From assembly GCA_903821635.1 (NCBI GenBank), contig CAIJLV010000014.1, positions 1-33,033 on the forward strand: a DNA stretch of 33,033 bases, in the 5' to 3' direction. This document shows positions 7,921-15,420 of this stretch, one piece after another. Made by a program: the position numbers and the translations under genes. Position 1 is the stretch's first letter, and each line of letters begins with the position of its first letter. The notes beneath the pieces are model-generated. The model saw only the letters and a program-made list of their open reading frames with translations, searched no databases and was not told the DNA's origin. The stretch is from an uncultured Verrucomicrobiota bacterium (GTDB lineage: Bacteria > Verrucomicrobiota > Verrucomicrobiia > Limisphaerales > UBA9464).

Positions 7921-9227
7921 AACGAATCGGCCTGCTCTGCGTGCTGCTGCTTGGTTTGCTTAGGCTGCGGTTGGCCGCGGCGGCCGTCGTGGTGGTGTCC
8001 CCGCATCCGGAGGAAATTCGGATCGAATTCACCCATGGATTTGAGCGGTGGCAGAAAGCACAAGGGCAGGCGGTGCTGGACACGATCGAATGGCGTGACG
8101 TCGGTGGCTCGGGCGACGCCCAGCGATTCGTTGAATCGGAGTTCAAATCCAAACCGGGCGGCATCGGCATTGATGTTTTTTTTGGAGGCGGCCCCGAGCC
8201 CTTCCTCGGGCTCTCCGCCAAGAAGCTACTGCGGCCCTTCAATCCAACTCCGGAATTCCTCGTCGGCATTCCCCAGCGAGCGCAGGACGCCGAAGTTTAC
8301 GATTCGGGACGGACTTGGTTTGGCGCCTGCCTTTCCAGCTTCGGTATCCTGCAAAACCGTCGGGTGCAGGGCTTGACTGGGCTACCCTTGGTTCGGCGCT
8401 GGGAGGATCTCGCCAAGCCGGAGCTCGCGGGGTGGATCGGGGCGGGCGACCCGCGCAACAGCGGCACGATGAACAATATGTTTGAAGCGTTTCTCCAGGC
8501 CTACGGCTGGGAACGCGGCTGGCAGTTGCTCACGGCCATCGGCGGCAATGTGCGGCAGTTCGACCGCCTGAGTTCGAGCACGGCCAAGGAGTGCGCGCTG
8601 GGGCAGGTCGCCTATGCCTTCTGCATCGATTACTACGGTTTTATCCAGATGGCCATGGCGGGCGGGACGAATCTCGATTTGGTTGTGCCTGAGGATTTTA
8701 CCGCGGTGAGCGCCGATGGCATCGCGATCCTGCACGGCGCCCCGCACGGGACGGCAGCAGAACGGTTGATGGAATTTGTGCTGAGCGAAGCTGGCCAGAA
8801 GCTTTGGTTCCTGCCGGCCGGGCATCCGAAAGGGCCTGTCCAGCATAGCATTGAGCGGCTGCCGATCCGCCCGGCTATTTACACGAATTACGGGCGCGAT
8901 AGCCGGGTGCATTTCAATCCCTTTACCTACCGGCAGAATTTTTCCTATGACGCCCGCCTCGCTCGGAGCCGCCGGGATATTGTCCGCTCGCTGTTTGGGG
9001 CCACGATTGTCGACCTGCACGCGGAGCTGCGGGCGGCCCGCCGAGCGGTCGCACAGGCCGGCGATCCGGCCGCCCAACGGCAGGATTTGGGTTCCGTTCC
9101 GGTGACTGAAAAGCAAGCCGCCGAGCTGGCTCAAACGGGTTGGCAAAATGCCGAATTGAGGCAGCAAACCAAACTCGAATGGCAACGCTGGGCGCAGGCC
9201 AAATATCGGCGCCTCGCCCGCCGGTGA
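7917..9227 (+). CDS. ABC transporter substrate-binding protein, Fe3+/FbpA-type fold, with C-terminal extension
   Basis: The predicted protein has 436 residues. It begins at a GTG whose last two bases lie in the TGA of the upstream acyltransferase (GTGA), and starts with a signal peptide (MKRIGLLCVLLLGLLRLRLA). The middle matches periplasmic binding proteins of the iron/2-aminoethylphosphonate/thiamine type: 'VDVFFGGGPEPF'-like ligand loop, 'FGACLSSFGILQN', 'WEDLAKPELAGWIGAGDPRNSG' and 'GQVAYAFCIDYYGF'. The last roughly 100 residues (from FSYDARLARSRRDI on) form an Arg/Gln/Ala-rich, probably helical extension not usual for the family. The frame stays open upstream to 7449, but that stretch overlaps the acyltransferase and carries no similarity. 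It is followed by an ABC ATPase but no permease; the ligand is unknown. Confidence 0.85.
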   Translation: MKRIGLLCVLLLGLLRLRLAAAAVVVVSPHPEEIRIEFTHGFERWQKAQGQAVLDTIEWRDVGGSGDAQRFVESEFKSKPGGIGIDVFFGGGPEPFLGLSAKKLLRPFNPTPEFLVGIPQRAQDAEVYDSGRTWFGACLSSFGILQNRRVQGLTGLPLVRRWEDLAKPELAGWIGAGDPRNSGTMNNMFEAFLQAYGWERGWQLLTAIGGNVRQFDRLSSSTAKECALGQVAYAFCIDYYGFIQMAMAGGTNLDLVVPEDFTAVSADGIAILHGAPHGTAAERLMEFVLSEAGQKLWFLPAGHPKGPVQHSIERLPIRPAIYTNYGRDSRVHFNPFTYRQNFSYDARLARSRRDIVRSLFGATIVDLHAELRAARRAVAQAGDPAAQRQDLGSVPVTEKQAAELAQTGWQNAELRQQTKLEWQRWAQAKYRRLARR

Positions 9228-9258
9228 ACCGTCTCGAACCGCGCCCGCAGCTTCCCCT

Positions 9259-10332
9259 ATGCAGATCAGCCTCCACAACCTGACGAAACGCTTCGGCAAC
9301 ACCACCGTCTTGCGCGACGTTTCACTGGAGATCGCCGACCGGGAATTATTCTTCCTGTTGGGCCCGAGCGGCTGCGGCAAGACGACGCTCCTGCGGCTAA
9401 TTGCCGGATTTTACCAACCCGACGGTGGGGAATTGCGGTTTGGCCCCCGGCGCATGAACGACGTGCCGCCGCATGAGCGCAATACCGGCATGGTCTTCCA
9501 GAGTTACGCGCTCTGGCCGCACATGACGGTCTTCCAAAACGTCGCCTATGGACTCGAAATTCGGAAGGTGCCGGCGCCGGAAAAGCTCGAGCGGGTCAAC
9601 GAGGCGCTGCGAACGGTCCGGATGGAAGCTTTTGCTACCCGATCGCCCAACCAGCTTTCTGGGGGGCAACAACAACGCGTGGCGCTGGCTCGCGCCCTCG
9701 TCATCCGGCCGGATGTGCTGCTACTTGATGAACCGCTCTCCAACTTGGATACCCGGTTGCGGTTGGAGCTGCGCGACGAAATTCGGCGCATCCATGGGGA
9801 GACTAAGATCACCACGGTCTATGTGACCCACGACCAACAGGAGTCCCTCTCCCTAGCCGACCGGCTGGCTGTGCTGAAGGACGGGGTGGTCGAGCAAGTG
9901 GGCGACCCGCGTTCGGTTTACCGCCGGCCGGCGAATCGCTTCGTCGCCGACTTCATCGGCGAAACCAATTGGATCGAAGGCGAGGTGGCCGCCCGCGAGG
10001 TGGCCACCACACCCATCCGGACTGCTTGGGGAATCCTGCAGAGCGAAGGCGATTCCGGAATGGCCGCTGGCACTCCCGTTTGGGTGGGTTTTCGTCCGGA
10101 AGCGGTGCAGTTGACGGACCACTCAGAGAACTCCTTTGCGAGCCAGCTTTGCCGGGTGAACTACCTCGGCGCCATTGAGGAATACGTCTTGCGCGCCCCT
10201 GACGGCACGCTTTTTAAGGCGTTTGCCCGGAATCCGGCCGCAGTCCTGCCCACGGGCCACGACTTGCGTTGTTCAGTGCGCCGCCGGGATCTGCTGGTCC
10301 TGCCCCGAACTGAGTCACTGCCGGGCCTTTAA
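9259..10332 (+). CDS. ABC transporter ATP-binding protein (FbpC/PotA-type)
   Basis: This 357-residue importer-type ATPase has Walker A GPSGCGKTT (35-43), the Q-loop Gln81 in VFQSYALWPHMTV, signature LSGGQQQR (133-140), Walker B VLLLDEPLSNLD (153-164) and H-loop His191 in YVTHDQQES. The C-terminal part (about 240-350) has the TOBE-like fold of the FbpC/PotA/MalK group, with VWVGFRPEAVQL. It lies 31 bp after the binding protein and presumably energises the same transporter. FbpC-type systems need a permease, and none is found up to the sigma factor or upstream to 5394, so the permease must be elsewhere or shared. Confidence 0.93.
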   Translation: MQISLHNLTKRFGNTTVLRDVSLEIADRELFFLLGPSGCGKTTLLRLIAGFYQPDGGELRFGPRRMNDVPPHERNTGMVFQSYALWPHMTVFQNVAYGLEIRKVPAPEKLERVNEALRTVRMEAFATRSPNQLSGGQQQRVALARALVIRPDVLLLDEPLSNLDTRLRLELRDEIRRIHGETKITTVYVTHDQQESLSLADRLAVLKDGVVEQVGDPRSVYRRPANRFVADFIGETNWIEGEVAAREVATTPIRTAWGILQSEGDSGMAAGTPVWVGFRPEAVQLTDHSENSFASQLCRVNYLGAIEEYVLRAPDGTLFKAFARNPAAVLPTGHDLRCSVRRRDLLVLPRTESLPGL

Positions 10333-10355
10333 GCTTGGCCGCGGTGAGGCCCCGG
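10321..10355 (+). terminator. Hairpin spanning the ABC ATPase stop codon
   Basis: CCGGGCCT (10321-10328) can pair with AGGCCCCGG (10347-10355) with one bulged base around an 18-nt loop that contains the TAA. There is no T-run. It could attenuate transcription between the ABC operon and the sigma factor gene, but on sequence alone it is weak. Confidence 0.3.
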
Positions 10356-10380
10356 ACGGCGCTGGTTCGTTTTCAGTTGT

Positions 10381-10502
10381 AAGCGAAAAGATTGAGCTGA
10401 TTCCGGTCACCCCGGTCGAACGGGCTAAAGCATGGGGACTGAGTCGCCGATAAACAGGCGAGGCTCCTGCACCCACGGGGACGTAAGTAGGAGAAAAATA
10501 AA
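10381..10502 (+). promoter_or_regulatory. Structured 5' leader of the sigma factor gene with a sequestrable ribosome binding site
   Basis: This 122-nt leader runs straight into the sigma factor ATG. An AGGAG ribosome binding site (10489-10493) sits 9 nt before the ATG and can pair perfectly with CTCCT at 10464-10468. Immediately upstream is a hairpin TCGCC/GGCGA (10444-10448 and 10457-10461, 8-nt loop GATAAACA). Two near-identical tracts, CATGGGGACTGAGT (10431-10444) and CACGGGGACGTAAGT (10474-10488), lie 43 nt apart. A perfect SD is rare in this window, which makes its possible masking more notable. The pattern fits a translational switch, but it matches no riboswitch class I can name; AAAGC...GGGGACT only loosely recalls part of the c-di-GMP-I aptamer. 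Confidence 0.5.
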
Positions 10503-11600
10503 ATGACCAGACTCTACTCAGTTCAGGGAAGAATGCAGGCCAAGGTCCGGAGGAGCACTCGGCGGGCAGCCGTTGCCCCATCCGAAACGCCGCGTTCCGG
10601 CCGTTGTGGTGGGCCCACGCTCCGAGCTTTGATTCCGCTACCGCTCGCCTTACCTGCGGTGCCAACCCCACTGACGGTCGGGGTCGGGGCGGCCATCGAA
10701 TCCCCCCTTGCGGCGCCAGCCCGGGAGGCACGCTCGATTGCGCGGGACGGAGATTTCAGCCTGCGGATGTATCTGCGGGAAATCAGCGAGACGCCACTGC
10801 TGACTCCACTCCAAGAAATCGAACTGGCTGGGCGCATACAGCGGGGCGACGCCGAAGCGAGGGAGCACATGATCAAGGCCAACCTGCGGTTGGTGGTTAA
10901 GATCGCGAAAGATTTCGACGGCCTCGGCCTGCCGCTCCTCGACATGATCAATGAGGGCAATATGGGCCTGATGCGGGCGGTGGAGCGCTTCGATCCGTCT
11001 AAAGGGGCCAAACTTTCCACCTACGCGGCTTGGTGGATCAAGCAGGCCATCAAACGAGGCTTGGCCAACCAGGGGAAAACCATCCGACTGCCCGTTCACT
11101 TGGTCGATCGCGTCGCCAAGATCCGCCGCACGGCCATGAAATTGCATGAAGAATATGGTCGTGAACCGACGGACGCGGAAGTGGCTGAAGTCCTCGGCAT
11201 GACCCGAGAACGGGTGACTGAACTGATCCAAGCCAGTTATCGGCCGACATCCTTGGATGCTCCCTTGGGGGAAGACGACGACACGCGGGTGGCGGACCTC
11301 GTCAAAGACGAAAATGCGACCACCGCGTATCAAGATCTGGAGATGCTGACTCGGCAGGATTTGGTGCGCGAACTGGTTGATAAACTAGAGCCGCGGGAAC
11401 TGACCATAATCCGGTATCGTTTCGGACTCGATGGGGGGCAGGAACGGACCTTGGAAGAGGTGGGCCAGAAGTTTGGGGTTACCCGGGAACGAATCCGCCA
11501 GATCCAAAACGTCGCGCTTTCAAAGCTGCGCAAACAAATGGAGAAGCGCGAAGCACTCCGCGATCCGGAGTTTGATCAATTTATGCGACAGGCGGCCTGA
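10503..11600 (+). CDS. RNA polymerase sigma-70 family sigma factor (RpoD/SigA-type)
   Basis: This 365-residue sigma factor has region 1.2 (about 84-117, SLRMYLREISETPLLT), region 2 with the core-binding and -10 recognition segments (122-192, including NLRLVVKIAKDF, GNMGLMRAVERFDPSKG and STYAAWWIKQAI), region 3 (about 196-277) and region 4 with the -35 helix-turn-helix (316-343, TLEEVGQKFGVTRERIRQIQ). The classical region 1.1 is missing. Instead, residues 1-80 are a basic and then Pro/Ala-rich low-complexity segment. It is shorter than a typical primary sigma factor, so it is either an alternative RpoD-like (group 2) sigma or a lineage-specific primary one. The ATG at 10503 is fixed by AGGAG 9 nt upstream. 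The leader suggests translational control. Confidence 0.93.
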   Translation: MTRLYSVQGRMQAKVRRSTRRAAVAPSETPRSGRCGGPTLRALIPLPLALPAVPTPLTVGVGAAIESPLAAPAREARSIARDGDFSLRMYLREISETPLLTPLQEIELAGRIQRGDAEAREHMIKANLRLVVKIAKDFDGLGLPLLDMINEGNMGLMRAVERFDPSKGAKLSTYAAWWIKQAIKRGLANQGKTIRLPVHLVDRVAKIRRTAMKLHEEYGREPTDAEVAEVLGMTRERVTELIQASYRPTSLDAPLGEDDDTRVADLVKDENATTAYQDLEMLTRQDLVRELVDKLEPRELTIIRYRFGLDGGQERTLEEVGQKFGVTRERIRQIQNVALSKLRKQMEKREALRDPEFDQFMRQAA

Positions 11601-11627
11601 ACCTGCTGCCGGTCGTTAGTAAAGATG

Positions 11628-11661
11628 CCGCCGGGCCGGTTTATTCTACCGGCTCCGGCGG
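11628..11661. terminator. Strong hairpin between convergent sigma factor and glycosyltransferase genes
   Basis: CCGCCGGGCCGGT (11628-11640) pairs with ACCGGC-T-CCGGCGG (11648-11661): 13 base pairs with a single bulged T and a 7-nt loop, TTATTCT. The loop contains the stop codon of the minus-strand gene (11641-11643). Being palindromic, it could end transcripts from either side, although neither strand has a T-tract after it. Confidence 0.5.
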
Positions 11662-12390
11662 TTTAACCGTTCGCCGCAGCCCGTTTTCGAGCCAGAGCTT
11701 CCAAACCACCCACAGGGCTTCCCGAACGATTTCTTCTGACATCTTGGAAGTTCCCTGAAAACGGTCAGTGAAGATGATCGGCACCTCAGCGATTTTCATT
11801 CCCCGCCGCCACACGCGATGAGTCAGCTCAATCTGGAAGCTGTAACCGTTACTCGTGACGGTCGGTAGGTCGATGGCGGCTAAGGCCCGCTTCCGGAAGC
11901 ACTTAAAGCCGCCGGTGGGATCGCTGACGCGCATCCCGGTGATCACCCGCACATATTTGCCGGCAAAGATGCTCAACAGCAGGCGCTTTAAGGGCCAGTT
12001 AATCACCCGAATGCCGTTGGCATAACGCGAGCCCAAGACCAAGTCCGCGTTCTCAGCCTTGGCCGCCTGCAAGAAGGAGGGAATATCCGCCGGGTTGTGG
12101 GAAAAATCGGCGTCCATCTCAAAGATGAACTCGTAGCCGCGGGCTAATGCCCACGCGAAACCGGCTAGGTAAGCCCGGCCTAAGCCGTTTTTCTCCTGCC
12201 GGTGCAGGACGTGGACATGGGGATTTGAGGCTGCCAATTCGTCGGCCACTTGCCCGGTGCCGTCGGGCGAATTGTCATCCACCACCAGCACGTCGAGCTC
12301 GACGGGCTGGGCCATGAGGCGTTTGACGAGTGGCGGCAGATTGTCGCGCTCGTTGTAGGTCGGAACGATGATGAGAGTTTCAGCTGCCAC
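11641..12390 (-). CDS. Polyprenol-phosphate mannosyltransferase-like family 2 glycosyltransferase (DPM1-type)
   Basis: This 249-residue GT-A glycosyltransferase is closest to dolichol/polyprenol-phosphate mannose synthases: IIVPTYNERDNLP at 7-19, VVDDNSPDGTG at 36-46, the DXD-like EMDADFSHNP with DAD at 93-95, 'VLGSRYANG', 'SDPTGGFKCFRKRAL' and 'SNGYSFQIELTHRVWRRG'. Enzymes of this clade load mannose or glucose from a nucleotide sugar onto a polyprenyl phosphate carrier at the inner face of the membrane. It has no C-terminal membrane helices, so it is the single-domain Dpm1 form. It lies 64 bp after tadA on the same strand. The exact sugar cannot be read from sequence. Confidence 0.92.
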   Translation of the reverse strand: MAAETLIIVPTYNERDNLPPLVKRLMAQPVELDVLVVDDNSPDGTGQVADELAASNPHVHVLHRQEKNGLGRAYLAGFAWALARGYEFIFEMDADFSHNPADIPSFLQAAKAENADLVLGSRYANGIRVINWPLKRLLLSIFAGKYVRVITGMRVSDPTGGFKCFRKRALAAIDLPTVTSNGYSFQIELTHRVWRRGMKIAEVPIIFTDRFQGTSKMSEEIVREALWVVWKLWLENGLRRTVKPPEPVE

Positions 12391-12454
12391 GCGCAGTCGT
12401 AGGGTGCTTACGTCAGTAAACCGGGCAAGCCGATTCGCCGCCCGCCCGCAGCGG

Positions 12455-13003
12455 TCAGCTTGCTTTTTCGGTCCGGCGTTCGAGGAAAAAGGACTTCAAC
12501 AGGGCGACACATTCGTCGCGGCGGATTTCGGCGGCGATTTCGCAACGGTGGTTGAGCGTGGGGAACTGCAACAGATTCAAAGCGCCCCCTGCGGCACCGC
12601 CCTTGGCATCCGGCGCCCCGAAAACCACGCGGTCCAGCCGGCAATGGACGATCGCCCCGGCACACATCGGACAGGGCTCCTTGGTGACGTAAAGTGTGCA
12701 ACCGGTCAGGCGCCAGTCGCCGATGGCACTTTCCGCCGCTGTGAGCGCCAACATTTCCGCGTGGGCAGTGGCGTCCTTGAGCAGTTCCACCTGGTTCCAA
12801 GCCCGGGCGATGATTCGGCCTTCGTGGACCACGACTGCGCCCACCGGCACTTCGCCTGCCTGATAAGCCTTATTCGCCTGCCGCAACGCTTCGCCCATGA
12901 ATTGGGCGTCTAGTTCGGCGAGCGTTTCGGGGTTCAGGAGGCTGGCGAGTGGATTGATTCTTCGAGGGTCCACACGTTTTGGCCACCTGCGTGGCAGTGG
13001 CAA
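12455..13003 (-). CDS. tadA: tRNA-specific adenosine deaminase TadA
   Basis: TadA converts A34 of tRNA-Arg(ACG) to inosine. With the ATG at 13003 the protein has 182 residues. The zinc/catalytic residues are all present: His81-Ala-Glu83 in ATAHAEMLAL and PCPMC with Cys111 and Cys114, within the deaminase fold after 'FMGEALRQANKAYQAGEVPVGAVVV'. The start is uncertain. The ATG at 12898 would cut off conserved residues before FMGEAL; a GTG at 12973 or the ATG at 13003 are the in-frame alternatives. Starting at 13003 makes it overlap the 3' end of the upstream Nudix gene by 70 bp in another frame, which suggests translational coupling. Confidence 0.92.
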   Translation of the reverse strand: MPLPRRWPKRVDPRRINPLASLLNPETLAELDAQFMGEALRQANKAYQAGEVPVGAVVVHEGRIIARAWNQVELLKDATAHAEMLALTAAESAIGDWRLTGCTLYVTKEPCPMCAGAIVHCRLDRVVFGAPDAKGGAAGGALNLLQFPTLNHRCEIAAEIRRDECVALLKSFFLERRTEKAS

Positions 13004-13440
13004 TGGGCGGCGAAAAACCCGCTGCGGTGTTGCCAGAACAGCGGCCAGATACGCTCCCGGTCGGTGGCTGGAATATCGAGCCCGGCCAAGGCGGCGCGGC
13101 TGAAAAAGGCGAATTCGCCTTCCGGATGGGGCGGGGGAAGGCTGTCCAGACGGGGGCGCACCTCAAATAGGAACATCAGCCAGTGCGACTGCCCCAGATA
13201 CCCATGCTCGCTGACCACACCCGCCAGATGAAGATCTCCGGGTTGGATCGCCAAGCCGAATTCCTCGCGGGCTTCCCGGCAGGCGCAGGCGTAGGGCGAT
13301 TCCCCGACGTCGGTCTTGAGTTTGCCCCCCGGAGGCGACCAGAGCCCGGCATTGGGTTCGTGCTGGCGCCGAAGAAGCAAAACCTCGTCTTGGCTGTTAA
13401 AGCAGTAGAGGAGAGTGGCGAGACGATAGGGCAGATTCAT
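12934..13440 (-). CDS. Nudix hydrolase (MutT-like) with two-residue-longer Nudix box
   Basis: This 168-residue Nudix-fold protein starts at the ATG at 13440 (MNLPYRLATLLYCF). The Nudix helix is clear: the catalytic REAREEFGL follows GES at the expected seven-residue spacing. Between the loop Gly39 and Glu47, however, there are seven residues (KLKTDVG) instead of the usual five. 'LLLRRQHEPNAGLWSPPGG' resembles house-cleaning (d)NTP pyrophosphatases of the MutT/MTH1 type, so cleanup of damaged nucleotides is plausible but unproven. It lies 7 bp after ppnP and overlaps tadA at its 3' end. The three genes form a small nucleotide/tRNA-metabolism operon. Confidence 0.88.
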   Translation of the reverse strand: MNLPYRLATLLYCFNSQDEVLLLRRQHEPNAGLWSPPGGKLKTDVGESPYACACREAREEFGLAIQPGDLHLAGVVSEHGYLGQSHWLMFLFEVRPRLDSLPPPHPEGEFAFFSRAALAGLDIPATDRERIWPLFWQHRSGFFAAHCHCHAGGQNVWTLEESIHSPAS

Positions 13441-13447
13441 GCCGCAA

Positions 13448-13774
13448 TTAGGCGATAAACGAGCAGATGTATTCGCAGATCCCGGCGCCGACCTCGATGT
13501 CGAAGCCCGATTTGGCGGGCACTTCGAACGTTTGGCCGGCTGCGTAGGTCGCCGTCCCGGATTGCCCATCCAGCTTTACGACACAGCTACCGGCGACGAT
13601 TTCCATCCGCTCGGCGAGGTCGGTGCCGAAATGGAACTTGCCGGGGAAAATCAGGCCGAGAGTCTTTTTTGAGCCGTCGGCGAGGCGGATCGTATGGCTG
13701 ACAACTTGGCCGCCGAAATAGACGTTGGCCTTGGCGACGGCAGTGACGTGGCTGAATTCAGTCGGAACGGACAT
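13448..13774 (-). CDS. ppnP: Pyrimidine/purine nucleoside phosphorylase PpnP (DUF1255)
   Basis: This 108-residue single-domain cupin of the PpnP/YaiE family matches the family by 'ANVYFGGQVVSHTI', 'LGLIFPGKFHFGTDLAERMEIVAGSC', 'YAAGQTFEVPAKSGFDIEV' and a C-terminal 'CEYICSFI'. PpnP splits nucleosides with phosphate into a free base and pentose-1-phosphate. The start is the ATG at 13774; a longer frame to 13810 adds 12 residues not seen in the family. It is the first gene of the minus-strand cluster with the Nudix hydrolase and tadA, divergent from the aldehyde dehydrogenase at 13919. Confidence 0.93.
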   Translation of the reverse strand: MSVPTEFSHVTAVAKANVYFGGQVVSHTIRLADGSKKTLGLIFPGKFHFGTDLAERMEIVAGSCVVKLDGQSGTATYAAGQTFEVPAKSGFDIEVGAGICEYICSFIA

Positions 13775-13918
13775 CGGGAAAGACTCTGGGAAGATGGGGC
13801 TGGGATGCAAGCGCTCGGAAGCGGTGCTGGCTCGGCCGTGATCCGGGTGCGGGGAGTGGGGCGGGTCGCGCTCAGAATTGGCGTTCCCCGCCCCAGCGCC
13901 GCCGGTATGCTCGACCGC

Positions 13919-15376
13919 ATGAAGTGCTACGAGCTATTCCTCAACGGGCAATCCGTTCCCGCCGCCTCCGGTAAAACGTTTACCACGCAAAACCCCGCGG
14001 ATGCCCGCGAAACGGTCGCAACCTACGCGGCTGGCGGGCGCGAGGACGCCGCGGCGGCGGTGGCGGCGGCGCAATCGGCGTTTCCGAAGTGGGCGGGCAC
14101 CACGCCGGTGGCGCGCGGCCGGATTCTTTCCAAGGCGTCGCAACTGCTCGAAGCCCGCAAGGCCGAGCTGGCGGAACTACTGGTGCGGGAGGAAGGCAAA
14201 ACGCTAACTGAAGCCACGGGTGAAGTGCAGCGTGCGGCGGATATCTTCCGCTTTTACGGCGGACTCAGCTACACGGTCGGCGGCCAAGTCATCCCGCACG
14301 ACTTGCCGGGTAACCTGCTGTTCACCCGCCGGGAACCGCTCGGCGTGGTGGCTTTGATTACGCCGTGGAATTTCCCAATCGCCATCCCGGTGTGGAAGCT
14401 CGCCCCGGCCTTGCTTTGTGGAAACACGGTGGTGCTCAAGCCGGCTTCACAGGCACCCGCGATGACTTTGGAAGTGGCCAAGGTGCTGCACGAAGCTGGC
14501 CTGCCCGCGGGGGTATTGAACGTGGTGACCGGCGAAGGTCGGGTCTTCGGGGCCGAAATTGCTGCAAACCCAGCCGTAATGGCGTTGAGCTTCACCGGTT
14601 CGCACTCGGTCGGTTCGGCGCTCTACCAAGCGGTCGCGCCTCGCATGATCCGTTGCCAACTGGAGATGGGTTCCAAAAATCCCACGATCGTGCTGGCCGA
14701 CGCGGATCTTGATCTGGCGGCGAAGCTGGTCGCCATCGCGGGCTTTGGCCTTACCGGCCAAGCCTGCACGGCGACGAGTCGCGTGCTTGTGGCCCGCCCG
14801 GTGTTGGCGGCCTTCACCGAAAAGCTGATTGCCGTGGCCCAGTCCTGGAAGGTCGCCAACGGCTTGACTCCCGGTGCGCAGATGGGCCCGGCGGTCAACG
14901 AGGCGGAGCTCCAGGGCAACCTCGACGCGATCCAGCAGGCCCAAGCTGAAGGCGCGGAATTGCTGTGGGGTGGGGCGCGGATCACGGACGGCGACTTGGC
15001 GCACGGCTGGTTCATGCAGCCAGCCATCGTCGGCAACGTGACCCCGGCGATGAAGCTCGCACAGGAGGAGGTCTTTGGTCCGGTCGTGGCCGTGCTCGCA
15101 GTGGATAGCTTTGATGAAGCCATCCGCGTGGCCAACGGCGTGAATTATGGCCTGAGCGCGAGTGTCGTGACCCGTGATTTCAAGCAGGCGATGCAATACG
15201 CCGAGCGCATCGAGGCGGGCGTGGTGAAGGTAAATCAGATTTCGACCGGCCTCGCGTTGCAGGCCCCGTTTGGCGGGGTGAAGCAGAGCAGCACCGACTC
15301 GTTTCGCGAACAAGGCACCGCCGCGCTCGATTTCTACACCCGGAGCAAGACGGTGTATTTGGACTACTCGGCGTAA
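13919..15376 (+). CDS. NAD(P)+-dependent aldehyde dehydrogenase (alpha-ketoglutarate semialdehyde DH-like)
   Basis: This 485-residue ALDH has the full catalytic set: Asn151 in TPWNFP, Lys174 in VLKPAS, general base Glu249 in CQLEMGSKNPTIV, and nucleophile Cys283 in GQACTATSR. The 'TGQACTATSRVLV' block and overall layout resemble 2,5-dioxopentanoate (alpha-ketoglutarate semialdehyde) dehydrogenases such as YcbD/GucD, acting late in sugar-acid breakdown. That substrate guess is moderate; a generic semialdehyde dehydrogenase is the safe reading. An in-frame ATG at 13907 is an alternative start. The PIG-L deacetylase follows 44 bp later on the same strand. Confidence 0.92.
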   Translation: MKCYELFLNGQSVPAASGKTFTTQNPADARETVATYAAGGREDAAAAVAAAQSAFPKWAGTTPVARGRILSKASQLLEARKAELAELLVREEGKTLTEATGEVQRAADIFRFYGGLSYTVGGQVIPHDLPGNLLFTRREPLGVVALITPWNFPIAIPVWKLAPALLCGNTVVLKPASQAPAMTLEVAKVLHEAGLPAGVLNVVTGEGRVFGAEIAANPAVMALSFTGSHSVGSALYQAVAPRMIRCQLEMGSKNPTIVLADADLDLAAKLVAIAGFGLTGQACTATSRVLVARPVLAAFTEKLIAVAQSWKVANGLTPGAQMGPAVNEAELQGNLDAIQQAQAEGAELLWGGARITDGDLAHGWFMQPAIVGNVTPAMKLAQEEVFGPVVAVLAVDSFDEAIRVANGVNYGLSASVVTRDFKQAMQYAERIEAGVVKVNQISTGLALQAPFGGVKQSSTDSFREQGTAALDFYTRSKTVYLDYSA

Positions 15377-15420
15377 GCCGGTCCGCTGAAATCCACGCAA
15401 CCTGCCGTTTGCTTCACCGC

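Noticed and set aside
10381..10502. c-di-GMP-I riboswitch call for the sigma leader
   Set aside because: Only a loose AAAGC...GGGGACT resemblance is present; the conserved GGCAAACC part and the tetraloop receptor are not found.
14447..15400. 317-residue minus-strand frame antisense to the aldehyde dehydrogenase, and similar long antisense frames at 8382-9380, 15364-16248, 17780-18685 and 31629-32738
   Set aside because: His/Arg/Gly-rich translations typical of GC-rich antisense shadows; each lies over a gene with clear catalytic motifs.
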